This document shows positions 42,364 to 51,561 of a stretch of DNA of 64,000 bases, piece by piece. The notes under the pieces are model-generated. The model was not told where the DNA came from. It saw only the letters and a program-made list of their open reading frames with translations, and searched no databases. Position 1 is the first letter of the stretch, and each line of letters begins with the position of its first letter. This DNA is from Devosia sp. 67-54 (lineage in GTDB: Bacteria > Pseudomonadota > Alphaproteobacteria > Rhizobiales > Devosiaceae): contig NZ_MKVA01000001.1 of NCBI RefSeq assembly GCF_001899075.1, forward strand, positions 35,180-99,179, read 5' to 3'. The translations under genes were made by a program, and so were the position numbers.

Positions 42364-43983
42364 ATGGCCACCCGCCTGTTGAGACTGATTGGCGTCCTGC
42401 TCGCCTGCCTCGTGCTCGCGGCGACCCCTGCCCTGGCGCAGTCGCAGGCCAATGCGGCCATGGTCGACGCGCTCGGCCAGGGCGGCTTCCCGCAGCGCGA
42501 AGCGGCAATCGCGACGCTCGTCGCCACCGGCGACGCCCGCGTCGTGCCGATCCTGCAGGCGCTGTCGGACGGCAACCTCTACACGCGCATTTCCGACGGC
42601 AAGGTGGTGATCGCCGCCAAGGCCGGCAGCGCCTTCGCGCTGAAGGGGCCCCTCGACGGCAGCGAATTGGGCACCGCTGCCGCGGGCGATCTCGACAAGA
42701 TCAAGATCAACAACGGCCTGCGCGGCAAGATCCGCACCGCCATCGGCCAGATGACGCTGCTCTCGACCGATCGCGCCACGCGCCTCTCCGCTGCGCAGTC
42801 GATTTTGAAGACCGCCGACCCCACGACGTTCGAACTGCTGCAGACGGCGCTCGCGGCCGAGACCGATCCCCAGATCAAGAGCGTGATGGAGCTGGCCGAA
42901 GCGGTCATCGTGCTCAAGACCGACGCGACGCTCGAACAGAAGCGCGCCGCCATCCAGACCGTCGCCGGCCATGGCGACCGCGATGCGCTGACGGTGCTGA
43001 CGGCGGCGCTCACCACGGTACCCGACGCGCTCAAACCGGACGTGCAGGCGGGGATCGACGCCATCAACCGGCAGTTGCAGCTCTGGAGCGTCGCGCAGAA
43101 CCTCGCCTATGGCGTCTCGCTTGGCTCGGTGCTGCTGCTCGCCGCCATCGGCCTCGCCATCACCTTCGGGGTGATGGGCGTCATCAACATGGCGCATGGC
43201 GAGATGGTGATGCTGGGCGCCTACGTCACATTCGTGGTGCAGCAATTGCTGCAAAGCTACGCGCCGGGCGCCATGGAATGGTCGCTGGTGATCGCCGTGC
43301 CCGCCGCCTTCCTGTTCACCGGCCTGGTCGGCATCGCCATCGAGCGCGGCATCATCCGCTGGCTCTATGGCCGGCCGCTCGAAACCCTGCTGGCCACCTG
43401 GGGCCTGTCGCTCATCCTGCAGCAGGCGGTGCGCTCGATCTTCGGGCCCACCAACCGGCCGGTGCTCATCCCGCAATGGATGACCGGCCAGGTGTCGCTG
43501 GGCGGCCTCGACATCACCTGGAACCGGCTCTGGATCCTGGTGTTCGCGATCCTGGTGTTCGCTGCCCTGCAATTGGTGCTCAACCGCACGCCGCTGGGCC
43601 TGCAGATGCGCGCGGTGACGCAGAACCGCCGCATGGCCTCGGCCATGGGCATCAGAACGCCGTTCGTCGACGCCATGACCTTCGGCCTCGGCTCGGGCGT
43701 CGCCGGGCTCGCCGGCGTGGCCCTGACGCAGATCGACAACGTCTCGCCCAATCTCGGCCAGGGCTACATCATCGACAGCTTCATGGTGGTGGTGTTCGGC
43801 GGCGTCGGCAATCTGTGGGGCACGCTGATCGGCGCCCTCTCGATCGGCGTCGCCAACAAATTCATGGAGCCGTATTTTGGCGCGGTGCTCGGCAAGATCA
43901 TCATCCTGGTGCTGATCATCCTGTTCATCCAGCGCCGCCCGCGCGGCCTGTTCGCCCTCAAGGGCCGGGCGGTCGAGCCATGA
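42364..43983 (+). CDS. urtB: Urea ABC transporter permease UrtB
   Basis: A 539-residue permease. A cleavable-looking N-terminus (residues 1-26, TPALAQ) and a roughly 200-residue helical, HEAT-like extracytoplasmic domain precede the LivH-type membrane domain (from YGVSLGSVLLLAAIGLAITFGVMGVINMAHGEMVMLGAY). The extra N-terminal domain is typical of UrtB. The ATG at 42364 is preferred. It forms the channel with UrtC. Confidence 0.93.
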   Translation: MATRLLRLIGVLLACLVLAATPALAQSQANAAMVDALGQGGFPQREAAIATLVATGDARVVPILQALSDGNLYTRISDGKVVIAAKAGSAFALKGPLDGSELGTAAAGDLDKIKINNGLRGKIRTAIGQMTLLSTDRATRLSAAQSILKTADPTTFELLQTALAAETDPQIKSVMELAEAVIVLKTDATLEQKRAAIQTVAGHGDRDALTVLTAALTTVPDALKPDVQAGIDAINRQLQLWSVAQNLAYGVSLGSVLLLAAIGLAITFGVMGVINMAHGEMVMLGAYVTFVVQQLLQSYAPGAMEWSLVIAVPAAFLFTGLVGIAIERGIIRWLYGRPLETLLATWGLSLILQQAVRSIFGPTNRPVLIPQWMTGQVSLGGLDITWNRLWILVFAILVFAALQLVLNRTPLGLQMRAVTQNRRMASAMGIRTPFVDAMTFGLGSGVAGLAGVALTQIDNVSPNLGQGYIIDSFMVVVFGGVGNLWGTLIGALSIGVANKFMEPYFGAVLGKIIILVLIILFIQRRPRGLFALKGRAVEP

Positions 43984-45149
43984 TCTCGGCGATGCTCCTG
44001 CGCGCGCTCGATCGGCGCGCCGTCTGGCTCGTCTGCGCCCTGCTGCTCGTGGCGCTGGCGATCCCGTTCGCGAACCTGGTGCTGCCCGAGGGCCATCCGC
44101 TGCACCTGCCCAACTATCTGGTGCCGCTGCTCGGCAAGTACATGAGCTACGCGATGCTGGCGCTCGCCCTCGATCTGGTCTGGGGCTATTGCGGCATCCT
44201 CTCGCTCGGCCACGGCGCGTTCTTCGCCCTCGGCGGCTACGCCATGGGCATGTACCTGATGCGCCAGATCGGCACGCGCGGCGTCTACGGCAACCCGATC
44301 CTGCCCGACTTCATGGTGTTCCTGAACTACAAGACGCTGCCCTGGTTCTGGTACGGCTTCGACAATTTCTGGTTCGCCTGCCTGATGGTGGTGCTGGTGC
44401 CGGGCGTGCTGGCCTTCGTCTTCGGCTTCCTGGCGTTCCGCAGCCGTGTCACCGGCGTCTATCTGTCGATCATCACGCAGGCGCTGACCTATGCGCTGAT
44501 GCTTGCCTTCTTCCGCAACGATTTCGGCTTCGGCGGCAATAACGGCCTCACCGACTACAAGGACATCCTCGGCTTCAACGTGCTGTCGGCGACGACCCGC
44601 GGCGCGCTCTTCGCCGCGACCTGCATCGCACTCGCCGTCGCGGTGCTGGTGTGCTCCGCGATCGTCAATTCCAAGCTGGGCAAGGTGATGGTCGCCATCC
44701 GCGATGCCGAAAGCCGCACGCGCTTCCTGGGCTATCGGGTCGACAACGTGAAGCTGTTCGCCTTCGTGGTGTCGGCTGTCATCGCCGGCGTCGCCGGCGC
44801 GCTTTACGTGCCGCAGGTCGGCATCATCAACCCGAGCGAATTCGAGCCGGGCAATTCGATCGAGATCGTCATCTGGACCGCCGTGGGCGGCCGCGGCACC
44901 CTGGTCGGTCCGATCGTCGGCGGCCTGCTGCTCAATTTCGGCAAGACCGTCTTCACCAGCCTCTGGCCCGACTATTGGCTGTTCGCGCTGGGCGGGCTGT
45001 TCGTGCTCGTCACCCTGTTCCTGCCCAAGGGGATCGTCGGCACGATCCGCGACCTCCTGGCCCGCAAGGCGCCGCCGCGCCGCGACAATACCCAGCCCGA
45101 AGCGACCGGCGCCGAGGACGCGCCGCTCGTCACCGAACCCGCGGAGTAG
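43980..45149 (+). CDS. urtC: Urea ABC transporter permease UrtC
   Basis: A 389-residue LivM-type permease with about ten membrane segments. LDLVWGYCGILSLGHGAFFALGGYAMGMYLM is the conserved N-terminal signature, and NPSEFEPGNSIEIVIWTAVGGRGTLVG the conserved late region. The ATG overlaps the urtB stop (ATGA). The C-terminal tail is hydrophilic. Confidence 0.94.
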   Translation: MISAMLLRALDRRAVWLVCALLLVALAIPFANLVLPEGHPLHLPNYLVPLLGKYMSYAMLALALDLVWGYCGILSLGHGAFFALGGYAMGMYLMRQIGTRGVYGNPILPDFMVFLNYKTLPWFWYGFDNFWFACLMVVLVPGVLAFVFGFLAFRSRVTGVYLSIITQALTYALMLAFFRNDFGFGGNNGLTDYKDILGFNVLSATTRGALFAATCIALAVAVLVCSAIVNSKLGKVMVAIRDAESRTRFLGYRVDNVKLFAFVVSAVIAGVAGALYVPQVGIINPSEFEPGNSIEIVIWTAVGGRGTLVGPIVGGLLLNFGKTVFTSLWPDYWLFALGGLFVLVTLFLPKGIVGTIRDLLARKAPPRRDNTQPEATGAEDAPLVTEPAE

Positions 45150-45151
45150 CC

Positions 45152-45910
45152 ATGAGCGAAGCCAGCGACCGCTTCAAGACGATGCTCTACCTCAATGGCG
45201 TGAGCGTGAGCTTCGATGGCTTCAAGGCGCTGAACAATTTGTCGATCATCGTCCATCCCAACGAGATGCTGGCGATCATCGGCCCGAACGGCGCGGGCAA
45301 GACGACCATGATGGACATCATCACCGGCAAGACCCGTCCGGACGACGGCGAGGTGTTCTTCGACGGCAATATCGACCTGACGCGGCTCGACGAGGCGGCG
45401 ATCGCCAATCTCGGCGTCGGCCGCAAGTTCCAGAAGCCCACCGTGTTCGAGAGCCACACCGTGTGGGACAATCTGCAACTGGCGCTGAAGACGCCGCGCG
45501 GCGTGTTCTCCACCCTGGCCTATGTCGCCGCCAACGACGACGTCGCCCGCATCGACGCCATTCTCGACACCATCCGGCTCAGCGGCCGCAAGGGCGAGCT
45601 CGCCGCCGGACTGAGCCACGGCCAGAAGCAGTGGCTCGAGATCGGCATGCTCCTGGCGCAGGACCCGAAGCTCCTGCTCGTGGACGAGCCGGTGGCCGGC
45701 ATGACCGATGCCGAGACCGTCGAGACGGCGAAGCTGCTCAAGGATATCGCCCGGACCCGCTCGGTCGTCGTGGTCGAGCACGACATGAGCTTCGTGCGCG
45801 AGCTCGGCGTGCGGGTGTCGTGCCTGGCGGAGGGATCGGTGCTGGCCGAAGGCACGCTCGACCAGGTGAGCGCCAATCCGGTGGTGATCGAGAGGTACCT
45901 GGGACGATGA
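45152..45910 (+). CDS. urtD: Urea ABC transporter ATP-binding protein UrtD
   Basis: A 252-residue LivG-type ATPase with Walker A GPNGAGKTT (about residues 44-52), VGRKFQKPTVFESHTVWDNL, signature LSHGQKQWLEIGMLLAQDP, the urea-type Walker B LLLVDEPVAGMTDAET and VVVEHDMSFV. The signature LSHGQKQWLEIGM is characteristic of UrtD. It follows urtC by two bases. Confidence 0.95.
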   Translation: MSEASDRFKTMLYLNGVSVSFDGFKALNNLSIIVHPNEMLAIIGPNGAGKTTMMDIITGKTRPDDGEVFFDGNIDLTRLDEAAIANLGVGRKFQKPTVFESHTVWDNLQLALKTPRGVFSTLAYVAANDDVARIDAILDTIRLSGRKGELAAGLSHGQKQWLEIGMLLAQDPKLLLVDEPVAGMTDAETVETAKLLKDIARTRSVVVVEHDMSFVRELGVRVSCLAEGSVLAEGTLDQVSANPVVIERYLGR

Positions 45911-46611
45911 GCTCGAGCCTCTCGATCCGGTCCGCCGACCTCTATTACGGCGCGGCGCAGGCGCTCTACGGCGTCACCATCGACTGCAAGCCGGGGCGGA
46001 TCACCGCGGTGCTGGGACGGAACGGCGTCGGCAAGAGCTCGACCCTGCGCGCCGTCACCGGCATCAACCAGGTGGCGGCCGGCGAGATCGTCTTCGACGG
46101 CGAGATTCTCAGGAAGGCGCCGCCCTACAAGCGCGCCCGCCTCGGCATCGGCTATGTGCCGCAGGGCCGCGAGATCTTTCCGCTGCTGACGGTCAGGGAA
46201 AACCTCGAGACCGGCTATGCCGGGCTCGGCGGCAGGGACAAATCGATTCCGGACGACGTCTTCACCCTCTTCCCCGTGCTGAAGTCGATGCTCGGCCGGC
46301 GCGGCGGTGACCTCTCGGGTGGCCAGCAGCAGCAGCTCGCAATCGGGCGTGCGCTGGTCACCCGACCCAGGGTGCTGGTGCTGGACGAGCCGACCGAGGG
46401 CATCCAGCCCTCGATCATCAAGGACATCGGCCGCGCCTTGCGGTTCCTGCGCGACGAAAAGGGCATGACCATCCTGCTGGTCGAGCAATATCTGGATTTC
46501 TGCTGCGAGATCGCCGACGACATCTACATCATGGACCGCGGCCAGATCATGCACAGCGGCCCCGCCAGCGACCTCGACCGCCCCGATGTGCGCCGGCATT
46601 TGATGGTGTGA
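45907..46611 (+). CDS. urtE: Urea ABC transporter ATP-binding protein UrtE
   Basis: A 234-residue LivF-type ATPase with Walker A GRNGVGKSS (about residues 37-45), GYVPQGREIFPLLTVRENLETGY, signature LSGGQQQQLAIGRAL and Walker B VLVLDEPTEGIQPSIIKDIG, the last being typical of UrtE. The ATG overlaps the urtD stop. It ends the urt operon, seven bases from a convergent gene, with no intrinsic terminator visible. Confidence 0.95.
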   Translation: MSSSLSIRSADLYYGAAQALYGVTIDCKPGRITAVLGRNGVGKSSTLRAVTGINQVAAGEIVFDGEILRKAPPYKRARLGIGYVPQGREIFPLLTVRENLETGYAGLGGRDKSIPDDVFTLFPVLKSMLGRRGGDLSGGQQQQLAIGRALVTRPRVLVLDEPTEGIQPSIIKDIGRALRFLRDEKGMTILLVEQYLDFCCEIADDIYIMDRGQIMHSGPASDLDRPDVRRHLMV

Positions 46612-46618
46612 GCGTCGG

Positions 46619-47908
46619 CTATGCCTCGAAGCTGTAGCGACGGAACTTGTCCTGGCCCTTCCCCAGCGCGGGAGTCATCGCGAAGCGGACGCGGAGGCCC
46701 GGATCCAGGTACTGCGCGATGGCCTGGCTGAACACCGCCTCGTCGAACCGGCGACCGGCGGCGGGAATATAGCGGATCTCGACGGTCGCCTCGTCGACCT
46801 GCGCAACCTGCCACAGCGCGGCGCCGGCGCTTTCGCCGATCGACTCCGGAATGCTCGGCGCCAGCACGCGCCCGTCGCGCAAACGGAACAGGTCCGTCGT
46901 GCGGCCGGCGAGGCGCTCGAGCACCGGCAATGCGGTGTGCGCCGCCTCCGCCGTACCGACGACCCCGAGATCGCCCTGGTCGTAGCGGATCAGCGGCTGG
47001 GCGAAGTTGAACAGCGGCGTCACCACGATGCGCCCGACCTCGCCCGGCGGCACCGGCCGGCCGCGGGCGTCGACCACCTCCACCAGCACCGTATCGGCGT
47101 TGATGTGGCGCTTGCCGCAGGTGGCGCAATCGTAGGCCAGCAGCCCCGCCTCCTTGGAGGCATAGCCGCCGATCATCTCGGCGCCGAAGGCCGCCCGGCA
47201 GGCCTCACGCGCATCGCCGGTCGTTTCGGCGCCGAAGGTGAGCAGGCCGCGCAGCGGCAGCGTCTCGCCGCGCCGCAGCGTTTCGGCGGCGAGCTCCTGC
47301 AGCGTCCGCGGACGCCCCATGAGATAGCTCACCCGCAGGCGGCGCGCCGCGTCGATCACTTCGGCCGCCGGCGTCGCCCGGGCGATCGAAAACAGGCTGC
47401 CGGTACTGCCCGGACGCCAGGGCGGCCCCCAGGGGCCGCGACGATGCACGCCGGGCTCGGCTTCGGGACCGCTGTCGCCGAACCAGGTGAGGACATCGCC
47501 GGACCAGTCGAGGTGGTTCCACATCTGGCCGCGGAACAGGCAGCACTGCGACACCACATTGGCGAACCGCGACACGCGGACCGTCACCGGCTCGCCGGTG
47601 GTGCCGGAGGTGCTGAAATCGTGCGTATCCCCGTGCCCGGGCGGCAACGCCGAGGGACGCATGGCGCCGGCATGTCGCGCCAGATCCTGCCGCGTCAGGA
47701 TCGGGAGATCGGCCCACGCGTCCCAGGCGATGCTGCCATCGCCGCGGAACAGCGGCGCCAGGCGGCTCCTGTAGAACGGAATTTCGGCATGGGCGAAGCC
47801 GACGATCGCGCCGAGCCGGCGACGCTGCTCGGCCGCGAAGGCAGCCTGGCTCCAGCCCTGGCTGTCGAGCAGGCCATCAAGAAGCCGCCGTGCGACGCTC
47901 GCATCCAT
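46619..47908 (-). CDS. Phenylacetate-CoA ligase-like AMP-binding enzyme (PaaK family)
   Basis: A 429-residue ANL-superfamily adenylating enzyme of the PaaK/CapK group. The phosphate loop is STSGTTGEPVTV (about residues 98-109), with TFGAETTGDAREACRAAFG and the late AMP-site segment. The Cys pair in YDCATCGKRHI is a zinc-finger-like feature seen in this group. It would activate a carboxylic acid as an adenylate, for CoA or amide transfer. The ATG at 47908 follows a terminator belonging to the upstream autotransporter gene, so it has its own promoter or depends on read-through. No phenylacetate genes are nearby. The substrate is unknown. Confidence 0.82.
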   Translation of the reverse strand: MDASVARRLLDGLLDSQGWSQAAFAAEQRRRLGAIVGFAHAEIPFYRSRLAPLFRGDGSIAWDAWADLPILTRQDLARHAGAMRPSALPPGHGDTHDFSTSGTTGEPVTVRVSRFANVVSQCCLFRGQMWNHLDWSGDVLTWFGDSGPEAEPGVHRRGPWGPPWRPGSTGSLFSIARATPAAEVIDAARRLRVSYLMGRPRTLQELAAETLRRGETLPLRGLLTFGAETTGDAREACRAAFGAEMIGGYASKEAGLLAYDCATCGKRHINADTVLVEVVDARGRPVPPGEVGRIVVTPLFNFAQPLIRYDQGDLGVVGTAEAAHTALPVLERLAGRTTDLFRLRDGRVLAPSIPESIGESAGAALWQVAQVDEATVEIRYIPAAGRRFDEAVFSQAIAQYLDPGLRVRFAMTPALGKGQDKFRRYSFEA

Positions 47909-47920
47909 TCCGCTTCCAGC

Positions 47921-47946
47921 AAAAAGGCCGGCCATTGCGGCCGGCC
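47921..47946 (-). terminator. Rho-independent terminator of the autotransporter gene
   Basis: A perfect 8-bp stem GGCCGGCC/GGCCGGCC with a five-base loop is followed on the minus strand by TTTTT. It lies 24 bases after the autotransporter stop codon. Confidence 0.85.
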
Positions 47947-47970
47947 TCGATTGGCATATCGGCAGTGCCG

Positions 47971-50900
47971 TCAGAACGTCTTGCGGATGCCGCCCTTGAT
48001 GCTCGCATTGTTGAACGAGCCGTTGAACTTGTCGGCCACGGTGACGAAGCCCGACATCGACTTGTCGAGATTGTACACGGTCGCGGAGGCGGAAATTTCG
48101 CCGAACAGCCCGCTGATATTGTCGCTGAAGCTCGTGCTGTTGCCGAAGCCGTCCGTAATCGTGATCTTGTTGGCCGGCCCGAGCTCGTCCCACAGCTTGC
48201 CCTGCAGCGCCAGCTCGGCGGACATTTCGTCGTTGACCTGCACCGTGGTGCCGACCTTGGCGCCGGCGCCCAGCCTGAAGCTCTGGCCGTTGCTGAAGCT
48301 GACGGTGGCCCCGCTCAGGCCCAGGTTCTGGATGGTCGTGTTGACATAGGAGGCGGACACCACGGGCTCGATGAAGGCGTCGCCCATCTGCATGCGGTAG
48401 CCCGCATTGGCGAGGATGCCGGCGCTGGTCGACCAGGCGTTGGCCGTCAACCCGCCGCCGGAATAGGTCATGTTGAGGGCATCGATCTTGGCCTCGGCAT
48501 CGACGTAGAAGCCGTTCCTGGTGTAGGCCGCATAGCCGCCGATCGTGCCGCCCTGGTAGGTCGCCGTGGCGCCGTACGAGCTGAAGCTCAGGCTCGACCC
48601 CACGACACCGGCGAACGCACCGGCACGGATGCCGTCGCCATCGCCGTTCGGCTGGAAGTCGGCGCCGCCAAGCAGCGAGAAGGTGTCCTGCACCAGGCTG
48701 GTGTTGATCGAGCTGGTGACGCCGCCCAGCGTTTCGGTGACGGCGGTGGTGCGGTTGAAATGGTCGCCGCTGAACTTGCCCCAGATGGAGACCGCCGGCT
48801 TGGCGGCCGGCACCGTCGGCGGCGCCACGCCGACCGGCAAATCGGCGCCGCCGCCGCCCTCGCCGGCCTGCGGGAAGTGATTGCCGTAGATATGATCGGC
48901 AACGACGCCCGAGGTATCGTACCAGATGTTCTGCGCGCCGGTGACCAGCCCGGGGATCTGCACGTCGGCCGGCGACCAGTCGCTGACCACGATGTAGTCG
49001 GGATCGGGCGCAGTGCCCACCGCGTGCAGGAACCAGGCATAAGCCCCGTCCTGCACGGCGCCCACGCCGCCCACCTCGACATAGCCCTTGGATTGCGGCG
49101 CGATGTAGAACGTGTCTCCGGCCTTGCAGGTGTCGGTAGCGCAGCCCGGATCGGCGCCGTCTTCGGAACCGTCGACGTAGTTGGCATGCGCCAGGATGAC
49201 AGTGTCACCGATCAGATTGGTCGAGGTGGTGTTGACCTTGTTGATGATGAGCCCGGTCGAGCCGCTGACATTGCCCGCCGCGAAGCGGTCGGACCGCCAC
49301 GCCGACGGATCGCTCCAGTCGTCGGTCATCGGATCTTCGACCGTGCCCGGGGCGAGATTGGCATCGAGGCCGATGAAGCTGGTCAGCGCTCCGCCGGTCG
49401 AGCCGTGGAAGCGGCCACCGTTGTGGAGGTAGCTCCCGAAGCCATCCTCGCTCGGGCCGTTGAGAATATAGATGCCGTCGCCGACCCCGCCATCGATGGC
49501 GCTGAGCAGACCGGGCGACGCAACCGGGCCATCCTGCTCCTCCGACCAATAGGCACCGTTTCTAAAGCCGCTCGGCACGATGAAGTGCGCGGCCTCCTGC
49601 GTCGATGGGGCGAACGCCGTCTGCACGAGGCCCGCATTGTCGATGCCGGCGTATCCGTCTTCGGAATAAAGACCGGCCGCATAGCCGAAGCCGTAGTAGG
49701 TTTCGGCCTGATCCTGCGTGTACCAGGTGCCGAAATTCTGCAGCGAGGCGCCGTCTTCGTTGCTAACCCCCATTTCCACCCGGCCGATCAGAATGCCGGA
49801 CGTTTTGTTGGTAACATTGGCGCTGCCACCAGGCGTGAGACCATCCTCCGTGTCTCCGGAAGCCTGGACGGCCAGCGCCTGCGCCGCCATTCCGTAGTCG
49901 GCAAGTGACGTGCCGTTGCGCGTCAGCGAGCCGGTTTGCCCGCCTGTCCACGCAAACGTCCCGAACTGGCTCACATCCGCCGCGATGGCGGAAGTATCGA
50001 GGGTATAGCCGGCGTCCACGACGGCGCCGTTGTCATCACTGAGCGTAAAGTCGTGCGTCCAGTTGAAATGCGGGAGCGCACGATCGGAATCGCTGGTCGC
50101 GATCAGGCCGTAATTGTTGACCCCAGCTCCATACCACGAATGCAGTTCGACGATCGGGGTGGACCCATAGCCATCTTCGTTTCCTTCATAGCCGCTGCCA
50201 AGAATGGCGCCGCCGGGGCCGTTGCCGACGAACACCTGCCTCGCGGCAAGCATGATGCCCTGATACTGCCCGATGACGTGCCCACCGCCGGTCGGGGTGC
50301 TGTCGCCAAGCTGGGCCCAGTTGTAGACGTTGGCCTGCGAGATTCCGCCGATTCCTTCGGGATTACCGACATGGATACCGGCATTGCCGTCGCCGATGAT
50401 GCTGCCGGCTGTATTGTTGACGGTGACGCCGTCTTCTCCACCAGCATCGGCGATGTAGACGCCGGCTCCACTGCCGAAGATGACACCGCCAGTGTTGCTG
50501 ACGCTGACCCCGTCGGTGACGTCGGCGACGTAGACGCCATCCCCCCCGAAACCCGCGATCACGCCGCTCCCATTGTTGTTGATGTGCGTATATTGCACGC
50601 CGTGCACAAAGATACCCGTTAACAGGCCGGTTCCCTCGCTGACTACCGAGCCATCATTGTCGAGATCGAAAGCCAGGCCGCCGTCCTCGCCATAGACTTC
50701 GATGCCGTAGTTTTGAGTCCCCAGCACATGCCCGGAATTGGTGAGGTGCACATAGCCGTCCTCACCCGTCACGAGGATGCCGGTGGTCCCGGTGATCGAC
50801 GCCGCGGCGCTCCCGCCAGACGCGCCGTCGATAGTCGCCTCCACATCCTCGCCGGGATTCTTAATCGCCAGGCCGATGCCGGTTTCGCCGTCGGCAAAGC

Positions 50901-51285
50901 CGATCGACGACCCGGCATACATATGGATGCCGTCTCCATGGGTGCTGTAGCCATCGGCATCGATGGTGAAAGCCGTGGTGTTGCTCCTGACCTCCTGCAC
51001 AAAGGGAAGTTCAGGGTCGGGGCCGATGAGAACCGAAAACGGCCCGTCCTCCGGGATCAGCGATTCCGCCGACGGGATGGTTGAACCGGTGCCGTTGCAG
51101 ATGAAATCGCTGATACCCGTGCACACCGGCGATGCCACCGCCACCGCTGGCAGCGCCACGCCGCCGGCGATCATTCCGGCAGCGACGATGGCGGTGGAGG
51201 CGAGCAGTTGCGAGGGGCGCAAGCGCCCCGCATCTCCAAAGAAACGACTGACAGAGGCACGGCGGGAGACTCGCTGACGGCGCAT
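47971..51285 (-). CDS. Autotransporter (type Va secretion) outer-membrane protein
   Basis: A 1104-residue surface protein. The N-terminus is an extended signal peptide of about 42 residues (basic MRRQRVSRR, then a hydrophobic run ending AVAVA). The passenger (about residues 43-820) is rich in Gly, Asn, Asp and Ser and is built from short beta-helix-like turns. The last 280 residues, from SIWGKFSGDHF, form the autotransporter beta-barrel: alternating amphipathic strands, FSLLGGADFQPNGDGDGIRAGAFAGV, and terminal aromatic GGIRKTF. The acidic motif EDG recurs about ten times in the passenger. The ATG at 51285 follows AAAAGGGGG. Likely roles are adhesion or shielding; no protease motif is visible. 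Confidence 0.88.
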   Translation of the reverse strand: MRRQRVSRRASVSRFFGDAGRLRPSQLLASTAIVAAGMIAGGVALPAVAVASPVCTGISDFICNGTGSTIPSAESLIPEDGPFSVLIGPDPELPFVQEVRSNTTAFTIDADGYSTHGDGIHMYAGSSIGFADGETGIGLAIKNPGEDVEATIDGASGGSAAASITGTTGILVTGEDGYVHLTNSGHVLGTQNYGIEVYGEDGGLAFDLDNDGSVVSEGTGLLTGIFVHGVQYTHINNNGSGVIAGFGGDGVYVADVTDGVSVSNTGGVIFGSGAGVYIADAGGEDGVTVNNTAGSIIGDGNAGIHVGNPEGIGGISQANVYNWAQLGDSTPTGGGHVIGQYQGIMLAARQVFVGNGPGGAILGSGYEGNEDGYGSTPIVELHSWYGAGVNNYGLIATSDSDRALPHFNWTHDFTLSDDNGAVVDAGYTLDTSAIAADVSQFGTFAWTGGQTGSLTRNGTSLADYGMAAQALAVQASGDTEDGLTPGGSANVTNKTSGILIGRVEMGVSNEDGASLQNFGTWYTQDQAETYYGFGYAAGLYSEDGYAGIDNAGLVQTAFAPSTQEAAHFIVPSGFRNGAYWSEEQDGPVASPGLLSAIDGGVGDGIYILNGPSEDGFGSYLHNGGRFHGSTGGALTSFIGLDANLAPGTVEDPMTDDWSDPSAWRSDRFAAGNVSGSTGLIINKVNTTSTNLIGDTVILAHANYVDGSEDGADPGCATDTCKAGDTFYIAPQSKGYVEVGGVGAVQDGAYAWFLHAVGTAPDPDYIVVSDWSPADVQIPGLVTGAQNIWYDTSGVVADHIYGNHFPQAGEGGGGADLPVGVAPPTVPAAKPAVSIWGKFSGDHFNRTTAVTETLGGVTSSINTSLVQDTFSLLGGADFQPNGDGDGIRAGAFAGVVGSSLSFSSYGATATYQGGTIGGYAAYTRNGFYVDAEAKIDALNMTYSGGGLTANAWSTSAGILANAGYRMQMGDAFIEPVVSASYVNTTIQNLGLSGATVSFSNGQSFRLGAGAKVGTTVQVNDEMSAELALQGKLWDELGPANKITITDGFGNSTSFSDNISGLFGEISASATVYNLDKSMSGFVTVADKFNGSFNNASIKGGIRKTF

Positions 51286-51561
51286 ACCAACCCCCTTTTG
51301 GACGGCCACGGACGGCACTATCCTTGGTCGGCGGAAACTATCTGCCGCCTTTTACTGACGCAAGAACGGCTCGATGAATCCACCGAAGAACAACTTCAGT
51401 GTTGCTGACTCGACACAAAAACTAGATGACTTTCCCGGACTCTATTTCGGAGTCACGAGCAAGACCTCATGACTCATCCGTGGCCGACAACCTGCTCCCG
51501 ATTTCACGCGGCCAAGTTGTTTCCGGCCGTCGACTCTGAGCGATCCCGATCGTCGCGGCGG

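Noticed and set aside
47890-49908. A 672-codon plus-strand open frame
   Set aside because: It lies antisense to the autotransporter barrel and passenger and spans the terminator; its composition is that of a reverse-strand shadow.
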